64,000 nucleotides of DNA from Inquilinus sp052113205 (lineage in GTDB: Bacteria; Pseudomonadota; Alphaproteobacteria; DSM-16000; Inquilinaceae), in contig NZ_JBFRCU010000028.1 of NCBI RefSeq assembly GCF_052113205.1, positions 13,655 through 77,654 of the forward strand. Reading direction: 5' to 3'. The notes beneath the pieces are model-generated. The model had not been told where the DNA came from and ran no database searches. It saw only the letters and a program-made list of their open reading frames with translations. Both the position numbers and the translations under genes were made by a program. Below, in pieces: positions 26,042 through 33,878 of this stretch; position 1 is the stretch's first letter; each line of letters starts with the position of its first letter.

Positions 26042-26473
26042 TTAAGAGTCAGCTGCCGCGCGCACGCCTGGCGCGTGGCGAGCCTCACGCGTGGGCGCGT
26101 GCACGCACGTGCCCGTGCCCGACCGATGATCGGCTTCCTCCCGGCGAAGCTCGATCTTCACCGCCTCGCCCCACAGATCGACCCGGACATCCATCATCCC
26201 CCCAAAGGCGCCGGGCGCGGCGCCGGACAGATCGAACTTCATCTCCTCCAAAAGTCCGATGCTGAGGCCAATGCCGGCGGCACGGGCTTCGGCGATCCAG
26301 GCGGTGGCGTCGAACTCGTCGCGGGTCGGGAGCCGAAACAGCTTCCGCCCATGCTCCGCGTCGTATGCGCGGTGCACGATGTCGGCGATGCTTACCGGGG
26401 CGCCGCGCGGCCGAGCAGGCTGGGTGAGCGGCGGGAGGCTGGCGGCGCGGCTGCTGGCCATCGCGGGGGTCAT
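26042..26473 (-). CDS. Phage hypothetical protein, 143 aa
   Basis: Not recognised. It begins ATGA-overlapped with the preceding gene of the leftward operon (MTPAMASSRAASLPPL). The middle part looks globular: IADIVHRAYDAEHGRKLFRL, FDATAWIAEARAAGIGLSIG, LLEEMKFDLSGAAPGAF, VRVDLWGEAVKIELRREEAD. The C-terminus is His/Arg-rich. It is the last gene before a clear terminator. No catalytic motif is apparent. Confidence 0.7.
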   Translation of the reverse strand: MTPAMASSRAASLPPLTQPARPRGAPVSIADIVHRAYDAEHGRKLFRLPTRDEFDATAWIAEARAAGIGLSIGLLEEMKFDLSGAAPGAFGGMMDVRVDLWGEAVKIELRREEADHRSGTGTCVHAPTREARHAPGVRAAADS

Positions 26474-26835
26474 GACGCGGCTCCCTGCGCCGCGGCCATG
26501 GCGTCGAGATCCGAAAGGACCTGGAGCACCATGCGCTCGCTGGGGTCCAGTTCGCGGCCGGGATCGACCGCGGCGCCGCTGCTGGACAGGAGGTCGGGCC
26601 AGAGCCCAACGCGGAGCTTCGCGGCTGCGCCGGCGGCGGTGCGCGCGGGGGTCGCCAGGATCTGCTCGCGCATCCGGTTCAGCCGATCGCAGTTCTGATT
26701 GAACGTCTTCTCGTCGATGTCCGCGCCGGCGTCGAGGCTGGCGCCTTCGCGCCACACGATCTGGGCGAGGGAGAGGATGTCGGTGTCGTCGCTGCTCGGG
26801 AGGGATGGGGCGCTTGCGCCGTCGAGAGGGGCCAT
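26470..26835 (-). CDS. Phage hypothetical protein, 121 aa
   Basis: Starts MAPLDGASAPSLPSSDD, the same MAPLD beginning as the next gene upstream in the operon (26933-27622), which suggests a shared leader or ancestry. The rest is helical (LSLAQIVWREGASLDAG, NQNCDRLNRMREQILAT, ERMVLQVLSDLDAMAAA). No known domain is recognised. It is coupled to the following gene by an ATGA overlap. Confidence 0.7.
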   Translation of the reverse strand: MAPLDGASAPSLPSSDDTDILSLAQIVWREGASLDAGADIDEKTFNQNCDRLNRMREQILATPARTAAGAAAKLRVGLWPDLLSSSGAAVDPGRELDPSERMVLQVLSDLDAMAAAQGAAS

Positions 26836-26900
26836 GATGATTTCCTCGTGAGGTTTGGGGTGGTGCGTCTCGCGCGGGGCGCGCGGCGCGTCTCGTGCAT

Positions 26901-26920
26901 GCGCGGGCCCGGGCCCGCGC
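26901..26920. repeat. Perfect 20-bp palindrome between early genes
   Basis: GCGCGGGCCCGGGCCCGCGC, fully self-complementary, in the 97-bp gap between two leftward genes. As RNA it could form a very stable hairpin acting as an attenuator or processing site; as DNA it could be a protein site. There is no T tract, so it is not a standard terminator. Confidence 0.6.
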
Positions 26921-26932
26921 GAGTGGCGGCTA

Positions 26933-27622
26933 TCAGGCGGCAGGCTGCAGGCGCTCTATATCGGCCGTGATCGACTTGAGGAATTTGTCCTCCACCCGGC
27001 ACTCCTCGGTGTCGCCACCCCAACCGAAAAGATCAGCTGCCAGCTCGAGTTTCAGGGCAATTCCCGCGGGCGTGGTTGCTGGGCAGTCGGCCAGGGCATA
27101 GTCGGCCGCGACCAGAGCCTGCCCCGCGGCCTCGTCCTCGGCCTCGGCCTCGGCCAAGCCGAACTCGGCGCCAATCTCCGCGACCCGCTGCTCTGCCTTG
27201 CGGAGATTGGCGCGCATAGCGTCGCCCCACTTCAGGATCCCCGCCGCGATCTCTTCTATCGGCACCCACCCTCTGCTCTCGACCTTTACGTGCCTGGTTC
27301 GGCCATCGGGGAGATCCACAGCGAAGCTCTGGGCGGCCCTGATCTTCCTGGCCACCTGGGCCTCGATCTCCTGCTCGGATGAGACGAACTTCTCCTCGCC
27401 GCTGACCTGGCTCACGCCGATGGAGACCAGCGGCTTAAGGCAATCCTCGCCGTACTTTTCCCAGGCCTTGGAGGTCTGCTCCTCCAGCCTGTCATGACGC
27501 TCGTTGAACAGTTTCTGTGCCGCCTCCCAGGCGCGATGGGCGGCGAAGACCGGGTCCTCGGCAGCGGCCGGCGCTGCGTGGGAGGCGGCCGGCACGTGCG
27601 CGAAGTCGAGCGGGGCCATCAC
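26933..27622 (-). CDS. Phage hypothetical protein, 229 aa, coiled-coil-rich
   Basis: Begins MMAPLDFAHVPAASHAAPA and then has long charged helices (HRAWEAAQKLFNERHDRLEE, LRKAEQRVAEIGAEFGLAEA) with an acidic Ala/Glu stretch. No enzyme motif is apparent. Its position in the early leftward operon of a temperate phage fits regulatory, anti-host or recombination accessory roles, but none is supported by sequence. Its start overlaps the preceding gene's stop. Confidence 0.72.
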   Translation of the reverse strand: MMAPLDFAHVPAASHAAPAAAEDPVFAAHRAWEAAQKLFNERHDRLEEQTSKAWEKYGEDCLKPLVSIGVSQVSGEEKFVSSEQEIEAQVARKIRAAQSFAVDLPDGRTRHVKVESRGWVPIEEIAAGILKWGDAMRANLRKAEQRVAEIGAEFGLAEAEAEDEAAGQALVAADYALADCPATTPAGIALKLELAADLFGWGGDTEECRVEDKFLKSITADIERLQPAA

Positions 27623-28074
27623 GCAGCCTCCTGCGCGGGCTTGACCGTGCCGTAGAGGCGGAAGGCCATGTAGTAGGACTGAGCCGGTAGCTCTTGAAGC
27701 GACCGATCCTCCCGGGCCATCAGGAAACGGAGGGCTTCGCGCACGGCGCGCTCCGCTTCCTCTGCGCCGAGGACTTCGCCGTCGAAGTTGGAGCCGCTGA
27801 TCACGGCGAGCTCGTTCTGCGCCAGCATCAGGAGGCAGAGAGCGCCGCCGACCGTCTGCGGCTTGGATCTCATGATCGCGTATTCGAGGTCCCGCAGCTG
27901 GGCGTAGATCGGGCCGATGAGGGCNTGCGCCTCCTCGTGAGTGTAGCGCCGGCTCTCTTCGATCCCGTGCATCGCGGCGACCAGGGCCTCCAGCTTGTAC
28001 ATGCTCGCCTCGATGCCTTCGGCGGCGATCTCGTCCTCAATCTTGAGGGCGGAGGGAATGACGTCTCTCGGCAT
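27619..28074 (-). CDS. Phage hypothetical protein, 151 aa, first gene of leftward operon
   Basis: Not recognised. Mostly alpha-helical (IEDEIAAEGIEASMYKLEAL, QLRDLEYAIMRSKPQTVGGA, ERAVREALRFLMAREDRSLQ). A strong ribosome-binding site GGGGAGG precedes the ATG. One ambiguous base at 27925 leaves one residue undefined. It is the promoter-proximal gene of the leftward early operon, downstream of a 22-bp palindrome and a candidate repressor site. Confidence 0.75.
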   Translation of the reverse strand: MPRDVIPSALKIEDEIAAEGIEASMYKLEALVAAMHGIEESRRYTHEEAXALIGPIYAQLRDLEYAIMRSKPQTVGGALCLLMLAQNELAVISGSNFDGEVLGAEEAERAVREALRFLMAREDRSLQELPAQSYYMAFRLYGTVKPAQEAA

Positions 28075-28090
28075 AATTTACCTCCCCAGG

Positions 28091-28112
28091 TGACCGCCCC
28101 GCGGGGCGGTCA
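28091..28112. repeat. Perfect 22-bp palindrome in the leader of the leftward operon
   Basis: TGACCGCCCC followed by its exact mirror complement, GC-only core, 17 bp upstream of the first leftward gene. On the transcript it would form a stable hairpin just ahead of the ribosome-binding site: a possible attenuator, antitermination (nut-like) or translation-control element. Confidence 0.6.
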
Positions 28113-28137
28113 GCGATGGCTGACGAGGCAGAATTTA

Positions 28138-28152
28138 TACGCTAAAAACGTA
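28138..28152. promoter_or_regulatory. Candidate phage operator ahead of the leftward operon
   Basis: TACGCTAAAAACGTA, half-sites TACG and CGTA around 7 bases, in an AT-rich island that probably holds the leftward promoter. It resembles TACGTTTTTCGTA upstream of the Fic module (58161) and sites in the repressor/Cro gap. Function as the repressor operator is inferred. Confidence 0.4.
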
Positions 28153-28201
28153 AACTGCAAGCGCGAACGTACAGGCGGGGCCGCGCCCATGTACCTGCTA
28201 T

Positions 28202-28849
28202 TCAGGCGTTTGAGGATGCCTCCTGGGCTTCTTCCTCGTGTCGACGAACGACATTGATCATATGGCTGCAGGTGAGCAGCAGTGGCAGGTTAGTCGTTGG
28301 GTCCTCGTCCTCATCTATCAGTTCTTGCGAGAATTTTGCCCTGTCTTCAGCAGGAACGCTCATTATCTTTTCGGACTCTTTGATAAGGTCGTCATGTATC
28401 ATCAAATAACAAAGTGCCCATCCCCGCTTGGACAATTTCGCCCACGAGAGCTCGCGCCTAAGATCAATATATGACGCAATGTAAATCAAGAATTTTCTAT
28501 TTATTTCCGCCGACGGTTTGTTGACGGCGTCATACTCAAGTCTTCTGTGATAGAATGGCCTGCCAGCGCGTATCTCGTCCGCAGTGTCTGCGGGTCGTAA
28601 TTGAATGCCGAAGAGTTCGTCAACCTCATATGGCTCAATAGGTGGTGCTCCTCTACCAACGAGGATGGCTTTCAAGTGCGGGCCCATTTCAATCGGCAGG
28701 TATTCACGTGTAAACAAATCGCCATCTTCATACCTCTGGTAACTAGAGGCCCCCTTCAGTCCGATGGCCTGCGCGATCTCGCGCATCGATATCCCCGCTC
28801 GTTGCCGAAGGCTGCGGAGTCGTTGAGTGACGGGCGCGCTCATGGTCAT
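28202..28849 (-). CDS. Phage repressor-like XRE helix-turn-helix protein
   Basis: About 215 residues with an N-terminal XRE domain (RLRSLRQRAGISMREIAQAI, GLKGASSYQRYEDGDLFTRE) followed by a long helical C-terminal part (IDLRRELSWAKLSKRGWALC). I see no S24/LexA-type autocleavage Ala-Gly, Ser and Lys arrangement, so control by RecA cleavage is not supported. It is divergent from a Cro-like gene, the standard immunity-switch layout, and its coding DNA is much richer in A and T than the rest of the phage. Start: the ATG at 28849 is taken because an earlier in-frame ATG at 28885 lies inside a candidate operator. Confidence 0.82.
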   Translation of the reverse strand: MTMSAPVTQRLRSLRQRAGISMREIAQAIGLKGASSYQRYEDGDLFTREYLPIEMGPHLKAILVGRGAPPIEPYEVDELFGIQLRPADTADEIRAGRPFYHRRLEYDAVNKPSAEINRKFLIYIASYIDLRRELSWAKLSKRGWALCYLMIHDDLIKESEKIMSVPAEDRAKFSQELIDEDEDPTTNLPLLLTCSHMINVVRRHEEEAQEASSNA

Positions 28850-28874
28850 GGCCGCACTATCGCGCGTTGATGTT

Positions 28875-28920
28875 ACGTGTTCCACGTTGATTTTCCGCTT
28901 CGCGTCGCGTAAAACATACG
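28875..28920. promoter_or_regulatory. Divergent promoter/operator region between repressor and Cro-like gene
   Basis: Two palindromes with five-base spacers are visible: ACGTGTTCCACGT (28875-28887) and CGTAAAACATACG (28908-28920). The second ends 3 bp before the Cro-like ATG, leaving no room for a Shine-Dalgarno sequence, so the rightward transcript may be leaderless or nearly so. The use of these sites by the repressor and Cro is inferred from layout. Confidence 0.5.
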
Positions 28921-28923
28921 TCC

Positions 28924-29160
28924 ATGAAAGCCTGCGATGACATCATTGACCGTTTCGGCGGCCTGACCTCTCTGGCTCGAGCGCTTGGCCATAAGCATGC
29001 ATCGACGGTGCAGGGTTGGAAGCAACGCGGCGTCATTCCGGCGCTGCGTCAGCAGGAGGTCCTGAACGCCGCATTGCGCCTTGGGATCGACCTGTCTCCG
29101 GCGGACTTCTTCGAGCCGGTCGACACGCCGCATAAGCGGCGCGAGGAGCGTGCTGCATGA
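28924..29160 (+). CDS. Cro-like helix-turn-helix regulator
   Basis: A 78-residue protein with a compact helix-turn-helix (IIDRFGGLTSLARALGHKHA, STVQGWKQRGVIPALRQQ) of the type also called carph-isopro, common in alphaproteobacterial phages. It is divergently transcribed from the repressor-like gene and so probably plays the Cro role in the lysis-lysogeny switch. The same domain occurs inside the host HemD-Mic60 protein of this window (FGG, TVQGWK, R..IP and GI.L.PA all shared). Confidence 0.85.
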   Translation: MKACDDIIDRFGGLTSLARALGHKHASTVQGWKQRGVIPALRQQEVLNAALRLGIDLSPADFFEPVDTPHKRREERAA

Positions 29161-29207
29161 TCCGCCTCGACGCGGCAAGCCCCTCTCGCTCGAAGTGCTT
29201 GGCAGGG

Positions 29208-29513
29208 TTACTGGCGCCGAGGTTGCGAGAGCCCGGCCGCGTGCTGAACGACAGGCTCAGGAAGAACCCAGTTGTTCAGCTTCGCAAGAGCCTGAAGATC
29301 CGCAGCGATCTGCTTCAATTGGCTTTCGGTCGCTTGCAGCACGAAGATCAGGGACCGGGGCGGATCTCCGTACGGCACCGTCACCAGGAAGCCCATGCTG
29401 TGGGAGGACTGGTCCATGGCGAGCGTCAAGACCTCCGCTTGCGGCAGACTGAATGGCACATCGGCCGGAAACCGGAAGCCTTCAACCCACTCGCCCTGAT
29501 CGTCGGTCATCAT
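29208..29513 (-). CDS. Phage hypothetical protein, 101 aa
   Basis: A leftward gene within the rightward early region. ATGATG directly follows GGGGGAG. The composition is normal for a globular protein (VPFSLPQAEVLTLAMDQSSH, MGFLVTVPYGDPPRSLIFVL, QATESQLKQIAADLQALAKL). Not recognised; the opposite-strand frame is Arg/Pro/His-rich and was rejected. It could be a small regulator opposing early transcription. Confidence 0.65.
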   Translation of the reverse strand: MMTDDQGEWVEGFRFPADVPFSLPQAEVLTLAMDQSSHSMGFLVTVPYGDPPRSLIFVLQATESQLKQIAADLQALAKLNNWVLPEPVVQHAAGLSQPRRQ

Positions 29514-29588
29514 CTCCCCCGTAGGCTGCATCGCTGTTCTGAAGGTGCCGTGAATGACCCGGGGTGCCCATGCTCCACGTTTGGCGCC

Positions 29589-29912
29589 TCACACAACCAT
29601 CATCTCACGATTCCAGCGCGGCGGCAGAGCGGTGAATCCGGCGCAGAGGCGCCGGAGGGTTTCGGCAATCTTCCGCATCGGGCTCGGCATCGCTCGCGCT
29701 CCATCGTCCGCCTTGCGCCGGGGTCGGACCCATCCTGTCCGACCCCGGCCGCACCGGGAGAGTGCCGGGCCTGGGGAGGCCACCTCGAGCACGCTCCCGA
29801 TCTCGACATCGGGGATCTCTGCGGAGCACCGCCATCCGACCAGGAGCGGCGCGCGGGAGGTACCAGCTCCCGCGCCGCCTTCGATCGACCTGTGAATGAC
29901 CAACGTCTCCAT
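29589..29912 (-). CDS. Possible small phage protein (uncertain)
   Basis: A 107-codon frame with ATG after CAGGGG. The first third (METLVIHRSIEGGAGAGTS, APLLVGWRCSAEIPDVEIG) looks protein-like, but the rest is Arg/Pro-rich. No similarity is recognised. The alternative is that the roughly 475 bp between the leftward gene ending upstream and the next rightward gene are non-coding and carry the early rightward promoter and leader. Confidence 0.3.
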   Translation of the reverse strand: METLVIHRSIEGGAGAGTSRAPLLVGWRCSAEIPDVEIGSVLEVASPGPALSRCGRGRTGWVRPRRKADDGARAMPSPMRKIAETLRRLCAGFTALPPRWNREMMVV

Positions 29913-29988
29913 CCCCTGACGATGGAGCGGAACGGCGTTGGAAATCTCGAAAAGTTCTTTCAGGAAATCCCGAAACCAGGAGCCCCCG

Positions 29989-30348
29989 ATGACAGCGGAC
30001 GCTTTCGCTGAGGAGGTTCGATCTTGCCTGCCCGTGATCGCGGCGCCGATCCGAGCGAACGAGCCGGTTCCGTCCTGGCTCTCGCGCGCGGCACGCACGG
30101 CCGGCATCTCCGTAGCCCGGGCCCGGGCCTATTGGTACCGCCAGGTCGAGCGGCCGCGGGTCGACGAGTACTTCGCGATCATCAGCGCCGCGGACCTTTC
30201 CCAGCGCCGGCTAGAGGACATGGAGTCTGCCTATGAGGCTGATCGGGAGCGTTTTGCTCGCGATTTCCCGCGCCTGGCGCGTTTGCTCCCTCCTTCGCTC
30301 CGAGCGCCGGCGCCGAGCAGCGGCGACGTCGAAGGGGCCGCCCGATGA
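29989..30348 (+). CDS. Phage hypothetical protein, 119 aa
   Basis: First gene of a tightly overlapping rightward block leading to DnaB. The middle contains a helical DNA-binding-like segment (PSWLSRAARTAGISVARARA, YWYRQVERPRVDEYFAI) that may be a helix-turn-helix, so a regulator role is possible. The ATG at 29989 (MTADAFAEE) follows GGAG; an earlier in-frame ATG at 29938 has a poorer context. It overlaps the next gene by ATGA. Confidence 0.65.
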   Translation: MTADAFAEEVRSCLPVIAAPIRANEPVPSWLSRAARTAGISVARARAYWYRQVERPRVDEYFAIISAADLSQRRLEDMESAYEADRERFARDFPRLARLLPPSLRAPAPSSGDVEGAAR

Positions 30349-30692
30349 CGCCGCCCGACGTTGACGATCCGCCCGAGGAGCACTCCCTTGGTAAGGGAGA
30401 GGTCCTGAGTTCAGGCGGGGACTCCGCCCGATCCGGAGCCGGCGGCTTCGAGCACGTCGGCAATGCCCTCGCGCGGGTGATCACGGCGACGAGCGGGGAC
30501 GGAAGCTTCAAGGAGCGGCTCGAGCATGCGACGCGGCATCCGGCGCCAGGGGAGACGCCGCGCACGGCTTGGCTGCGCCTGGCACTGGAACATCTGCCGG
30601 CAGCGGAGCGGCGCCGCTTCGTTCTCGATGCGGTCGAGGTGGGCTTGGTCTCGTCCACCGATGCCGAGCCGCTGTTGCGGGTGCTGCACTGA
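30345..30692 (+). CDS. Phage hypothetical protein, 115 aa
   Basis: Not recognised. A disordered acidic/Ser/Gly-rich N-terminal half is followed by a helical half (TAWLRLALEHLPAAERRRFV, LDAVEVGLVSSTDAEPLLRV). Translationally coupled at both ends (ATGA at the start, TGATG at the end), so it is co-expressed with the replication genes. Confidence 0.7.
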   Translation: MTPPDVDDPPEEHSLGKGEVLSSGGDSARSGAGGFEHVGNALARVITATSGDGSFKERLEHATRHPAPGETPRTAWLRLALEHLPAAERRRFVLDAVEVGLVSSTDAEPLLRVLH

Positions 30693-31075
30693 TGGCCCCC
30701 CAGCAGCCTCCCGACGAGCCGTTAAGTCTCGCCGAGATCCAGCGGCGCGCCATGATCGAGATCGCAAAGATCATGGGCTGGCCGCTCGACCATGAAGCCT
30801 GGAGCGATCCCGACAACCTGCCTCCCGACACAGCGGCCGATCCGTTCGCGATCGAGGGGGCGGCCACCACGCCAGAGGAACTGGAACGGCGGCTGGCCGC
30901 GATCGCCGAAACGACGCCGCCGACGGACCCCAAGGCACTCGAGATCTACACCCTCAACGCCGAGGCCGGGCCGCGAGCCGCCCGGCAAGCGATCGTCGAT
31001 GCCTATTCCTCCGGCGAGATGAACCGGAACCAAGCCAACACATTGCTCTTTGTCCTTGGCCTGCGGAGGCTCTGA
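30692..31075 (+). CDS. Phage hypothetical protein, 127 aa, upstream of DnaB
   Basis: Starts MAPQQPPDEPLSLAEIQRRA. A helical N-terminal part (MIEIAKIMGWPLDHEAW) and a C-terminal part AIVDAYSSGEMNRNQANTLL, FVLGLRRL. It ends 2 bp before the helicase start, so a helicase loader or replication accessory role is conceivable, but no loader motif (Walker A) is present. Confidence 0.68.
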   Translation: MAPQQPPDEPLSLAEIQRRAMIEIAKIMGWPLDHEAWSDPDNLPPDTAADPFAIEGAATTPEELERRLAAIAETTPPTDPKALEIYTLNAEAGPRAARQAIVDAYSSGEMNRNQANTLLFVLGLRRL

Positions 31076-31077
31076 GA

Positions 31078-32478
31078 TTGACCGTCATCCCGTTTCGCCC
31101 GGATGGTGCACCGCAAGATATCGAGGCCGAGCAATGGCTGCTCGAGGGCCTGCTGCAGGCGCCGAGCCGCGTGGCCGAATGCGCCGACGTCGTGCGACCA
31201 GAAGACTTCCATGACGAAGGCTATGGGGTACTGTTTCGCGCGCTGATCGAGATCGACAGCCGCGGCACGCCGGTGACGACGGCGGACCTGATCACCCTCA
31301 TGGGCGTCAGCGACCGGGCCCAAGAGTGGCAGAACGCGATCGGCGCCATGCGGGGCAGCGTGGCCGCCACGGATCTCAGAACGCTGATCGGCTATGCCCG
31401 CAAGATCGCCGACACTTCGATGCGTCGCAGCCTTGTGACCGTCTCGCAGCGGCTCGCGCACCAAGCCGTCGCGGCGCCCGAGGCCGCGAGCGTCCTGCGA
31501 GAGACTGAAGCCGCGCTCGCGGACATCGAGCAGCGCGGCGGCGGCGACAAGGGTCTGCGCGACATGGGCCTGGTGATGCGCTCGACCATGCAGCAGATCG
31601 AAGCTGTCATGCGCGGCGATGCGGCAATCGCGGGTAAGCCAACCGGCGTGGGCGATCTCGACAAGGCGCTGGGCGGCGCCAGGAACGGCAACCTGATCGT
31701 CTATGCGGCCCGCCCTGGCATGGGAAAGAGCGCGCTGGCCATCAACACCGCCGAGGCGACTGCACGCGCCGGCGGCTTCGTTGCCGTCTACAGCCACGAG
31801 ATGTCGCGGGAGCAGGTCGGGCAGCGGATCATCGCCGCCCGCACCGGGATTCCGATCGACCGGCAGCAGAGCGGCCCGCTCACGCCTGAGGATTGGCGCC
31901 GTATCTGCTCCGTCGGGGCCGACATCGCCGAACTCCCGATGGAGATCGATGACGGCCGGCACAAGACCGTCGCCTCGATGGTAGCGAGCGCCCGGCGCCT
32001 GCAGCGCCGCCGCGGCCTGGCGCTGATTGTGGTCGACTACATCCAGCTCCTGGTCGGCGGCGACAACCGGAACCGGGTCGAGGAGGTGAGCCGCATCACT
32101 CGCGACCTGAAACTGGCGGCCAAGGATCTCGACGTGCCGATCATCGCCCTGTCGCAGCTCTCGCGGAAGGTCGAGGAGCGGGACGACAAGCGCCCGCTGA
32201 AAAGCGACCTGCGGGAGTCCGGGTCGATCGAGCAGGACGCGGACCAGATCGTGTTCATCTACCGGCCCGAGTACTACTTGCGCGAGCCGGAACGACGCGA
32301 GGGAGAGGACTTCGGAAAGTTCGGGGCGCGGCGGGCGGCCTACGAGGAGCAGCTGCGCGAGGTCCAGGGCATCGCCGAGCTGATCGTCGCCAAGAACCGG
32401 CACGGGCGCGAATGCACCGTGCGGTCGCATTGGGATGGCGAGCGCCAGCGCTTCACCGATCTTGATTGGAGGCGCTGA
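31078..32478 (+). CDS. Replicative DNA helicase, DnaB family
   Basis: A 466-residue hexameric 5'-3' helicase. The N-terminal DnaB domain starts IPFRPDGAPQDIEAEQWLLE; the RecA-like core has Walker A ARPGMGKSALAIN, EMSREQVGQRIIA, Walker B-type LIVVDYIQLLVGG, and the later SQLSRKVEERDDKRPLKSDL, RESGSIEQDAD and AKNRHGREC segments. The start is TTG at 31078, the only initiator near the correct N-terminus. Phage-coded DnaB frees replication from the host helicase. The stop overlaps the next ATG (TGATG). Confidence 0.93.
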   Translation: MTVIPFRPDGAPQDIEAEQWLLEGLLQAPSRVAECADVVRPEDFHDEGYGVLFRALIEIDSRGTPVTTADLITLMGVSDRAQEWQNAIGAMRGSVAATDLRTLIGYARKIADTSMRRSLVTVSQRLAHQAVAAPEAASVLRETEAALADIEQRGGGDKGLRDMGLVMRSTMQQIEAVMRGDAAIAGKPTGVGDLDKALGGARNGNLIVYAARPGMGKSALAINTAEATARAGGFVAVYSHEMSREQVGQRIIAARTGIPIDRQQSGPLTPEDWRRICSVGADIAELPMEIDDGRHKTVASMVASARRLQRRRGLALIVVDYIQLLVGGDNRNRVEEVSRITRDLKLAAKDLDVPIIALSQLSRKVEERDDKRPLKSDLRESGSIEQDADQIVFIYRPEYYLREPERREGEDFGKFGARRAAYEEQLREVQGIAELIVAKNRHGRECTVRSHWDGERQRFTDLDWRR

Positions 32479-33401
32479 TGGGGGCTCGCGACGGGGGCAG
32501 CGTGTCGGCCTGGATGCCTATGTATTGGGGCGACTATCTGCGCGACACCGGGCATCTGACGGCGGCGGAGCACGGCGCCTATCTGCTGCTGATCGCCCAC
32601 TACTGGACCACCGGCGAGCCGCTGCCGAATGACGATCGCCGCCTGGCCAGAATCGCCCGGATGAGCGACGCCGAATGGGCCGATGCTCGTAGCATGCTGG
32701 TAGCATTCTTCGAGCACCGCGACGGCAAGTTGGTGCATCGACGCGTCGAAGCCGAGCTGGAGAGCGCCAGCGGGAAGAAAATCAAGAATTCTCAACGCGC
32801 TAGCGCCGCGGCGAATGCTCGATGGAATGCTTCACGCACTGCTCCAAGCACTGCGTCGAGCAATGCTCCAAGCATCTCCCAAGCAATGCTTGAGGAATGC
32901 CCACCACCTTCACCTATTAAGAGTACCCCCTTACCCCCAAGGGCAGACGACCGGTTCGATGAGGGCTGGGAGGCATTCCCGCNGAAGCGGAAGGGATCGC
33001 GGGAGAGGGCGGCGGTTGCGTGGAAGTCGGCGCTGAGGCGGCACGACGGCCTTGGTCCGGAAACGATCCTCGACGGGATCCGGCGGTACGTCGGCAGCGA
33101 CGAGGTCGCCAGGGGCTTCGTCAAGGGCATGGCCGCCTGGCTGAACGATGACCGGTGGACGGTGGAGTACGACCCGGCAGATGGCCGCTCCGGTCCGCCC
33201 GCGGACAGCCCACCGGCGCTGCAGATTCCCATCGTCAAGCAGGCCAGCGACTTGGCCCTGCAGCGATCGAGCGGATACCGCGGGACGCCAGAGGAGCGCG
33301 AGGCGGCCAAGCGAGCGATAGGCGCACTCTTTGCGGCGGCACGCATCGGCCCGGAGGAGGCCGAGCGGGTCGCCAGGGAATATCTGAAGGAGGCAGCATG
33401 A
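32478..33401 (+). CDS. DUF1376-type phage replication protein
   Basis: About 307 residues. The N-terminus (WMPMYWGDYLRDTGHLTAAE, HGAYLLLIAHYWTTGEPLPN, DDRRLARIARMSDAEWADAR) is the DUF1376 domain found in phage replication proteins of the YdaU/O-protein type. A Ser/Asn/Ala-rich linker with imperfect repeats (TAPSTASSNAPSISQAMLEE) follows, then a C-terminal globular part (EGWEAFPxKRKGSRERAAVA, AAWLNDDRWTVEYDP) that resembles replisome/initiation segments. Together with DnaB it probably initiates phage replication. An N at 32983 leaves one residue unknown. The 5' half of the linker is AT-richer than its neighbours. Confidence 0.8.
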   Translation: MGARDGGSVSAWMPMYWGDYLRDTGHLTAAEHGAYLLLIAHYWTTGEPLPNDDRRLARIARMSDAEWADARSMLVAFFEHRDGKLVHRRVEAELESASGKKIKNSQRASAAANARWNASRTAPSTASSNAPSISQAMLEECPPPSPIKSTPLPPRADDRFDEGWEAFPXKRKGSRERAAVAWKSALRRHDGLGPETILDGIRRYVGSDEVARGFVKGMAAWLNDDRWTVEYDPADGRSGPPADSPPALQIPIVKQASDLALQRSSGYRGTPEEREAAKRAIGALFAAARIGPEEAERVAREYLKEAA

Positions 33402-33844
33402 GCGACATGGAAGGCGTCACCAGAGGCCCGTTCCGGCTGATGAGCTGGGGCGAGGCGCAGAGGAACGCGGCCCGCTCGGGGGCGGGCGGGCCGCCCCCTG
33501 TCGATCCGAGCACGTTCGGGACGATCCCCGTGGCCAAGGCGATGATCCTGTGGAACCGCCGCCAGGGCGATGGCGTAACCGACGCGGCCGTCTGCCGGCA
33601 GCAGGATCGCGAGAACAACGACCCGTACCGCTTCGCCTGCTCCCGCGGCGTCTGCGATGCTTCCTGGCTCGATGGCGACCCGCTGAACACGCCGATGGGG
33701 ATTTTCCTCTGGATGGCGACGGTCGACCGCTTCCAGTCGCGAGAGGTCGAGATCGAGGCGCTCGCGGAGTTCGCGAAGATCAACGGGCAGCGCTGGGCGA
33801 TCACGTTGCTCAAGGTCCACGGCGCGCTCCCGGTCGAGGACTGA
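33398..33844 (+). CDS. Phage hypothetical protein, 148 aa
   Basis: Not recognised. It starts MSDMEGVTRGPFRLMSWGEA in ATGA overlap with the replication gene. Contains DRENNDPYRFACSRGVCDAS with two cysteines and a C-terminal helical part (ATVDRFQSREVEIEALAEFA). Probably part of the replication transcript. No enzyme motif is apparent. Confidence 0.68.
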   Translation: MSDMEGVTRGPFRLMSWGEAQRNAARSGAGGPPPVDPSTFGTIPVAKAMILWNRRQGDGVTDAAVCRQQDRENNDPYRFACSRGVCDASWLDGDPLNTPMGIFLWMATVDRFQSREVEIEALAEFAKINGQRWAITLLKVHGALPVED

Positions 33845-33878
33845 TTCGGATGCTTCAATGCAAACTGGGGAGTGCGTG

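Noticed and set aside
26901..28112. Palindromes considered as a CRISPR or repeat array
   Set aside because: Only two unrelated palindromes with no repeat-spacer periodicity. No CRISPR array or cas gene is seen in the window.
29157..30011. 284-codon rightward frame after the Cro-like gene
   Set aside because: Arg/His/Pro-rich; the opposite strand holds a better small gene with a strong ribosome-binding site, and no homologous pattern is seen.
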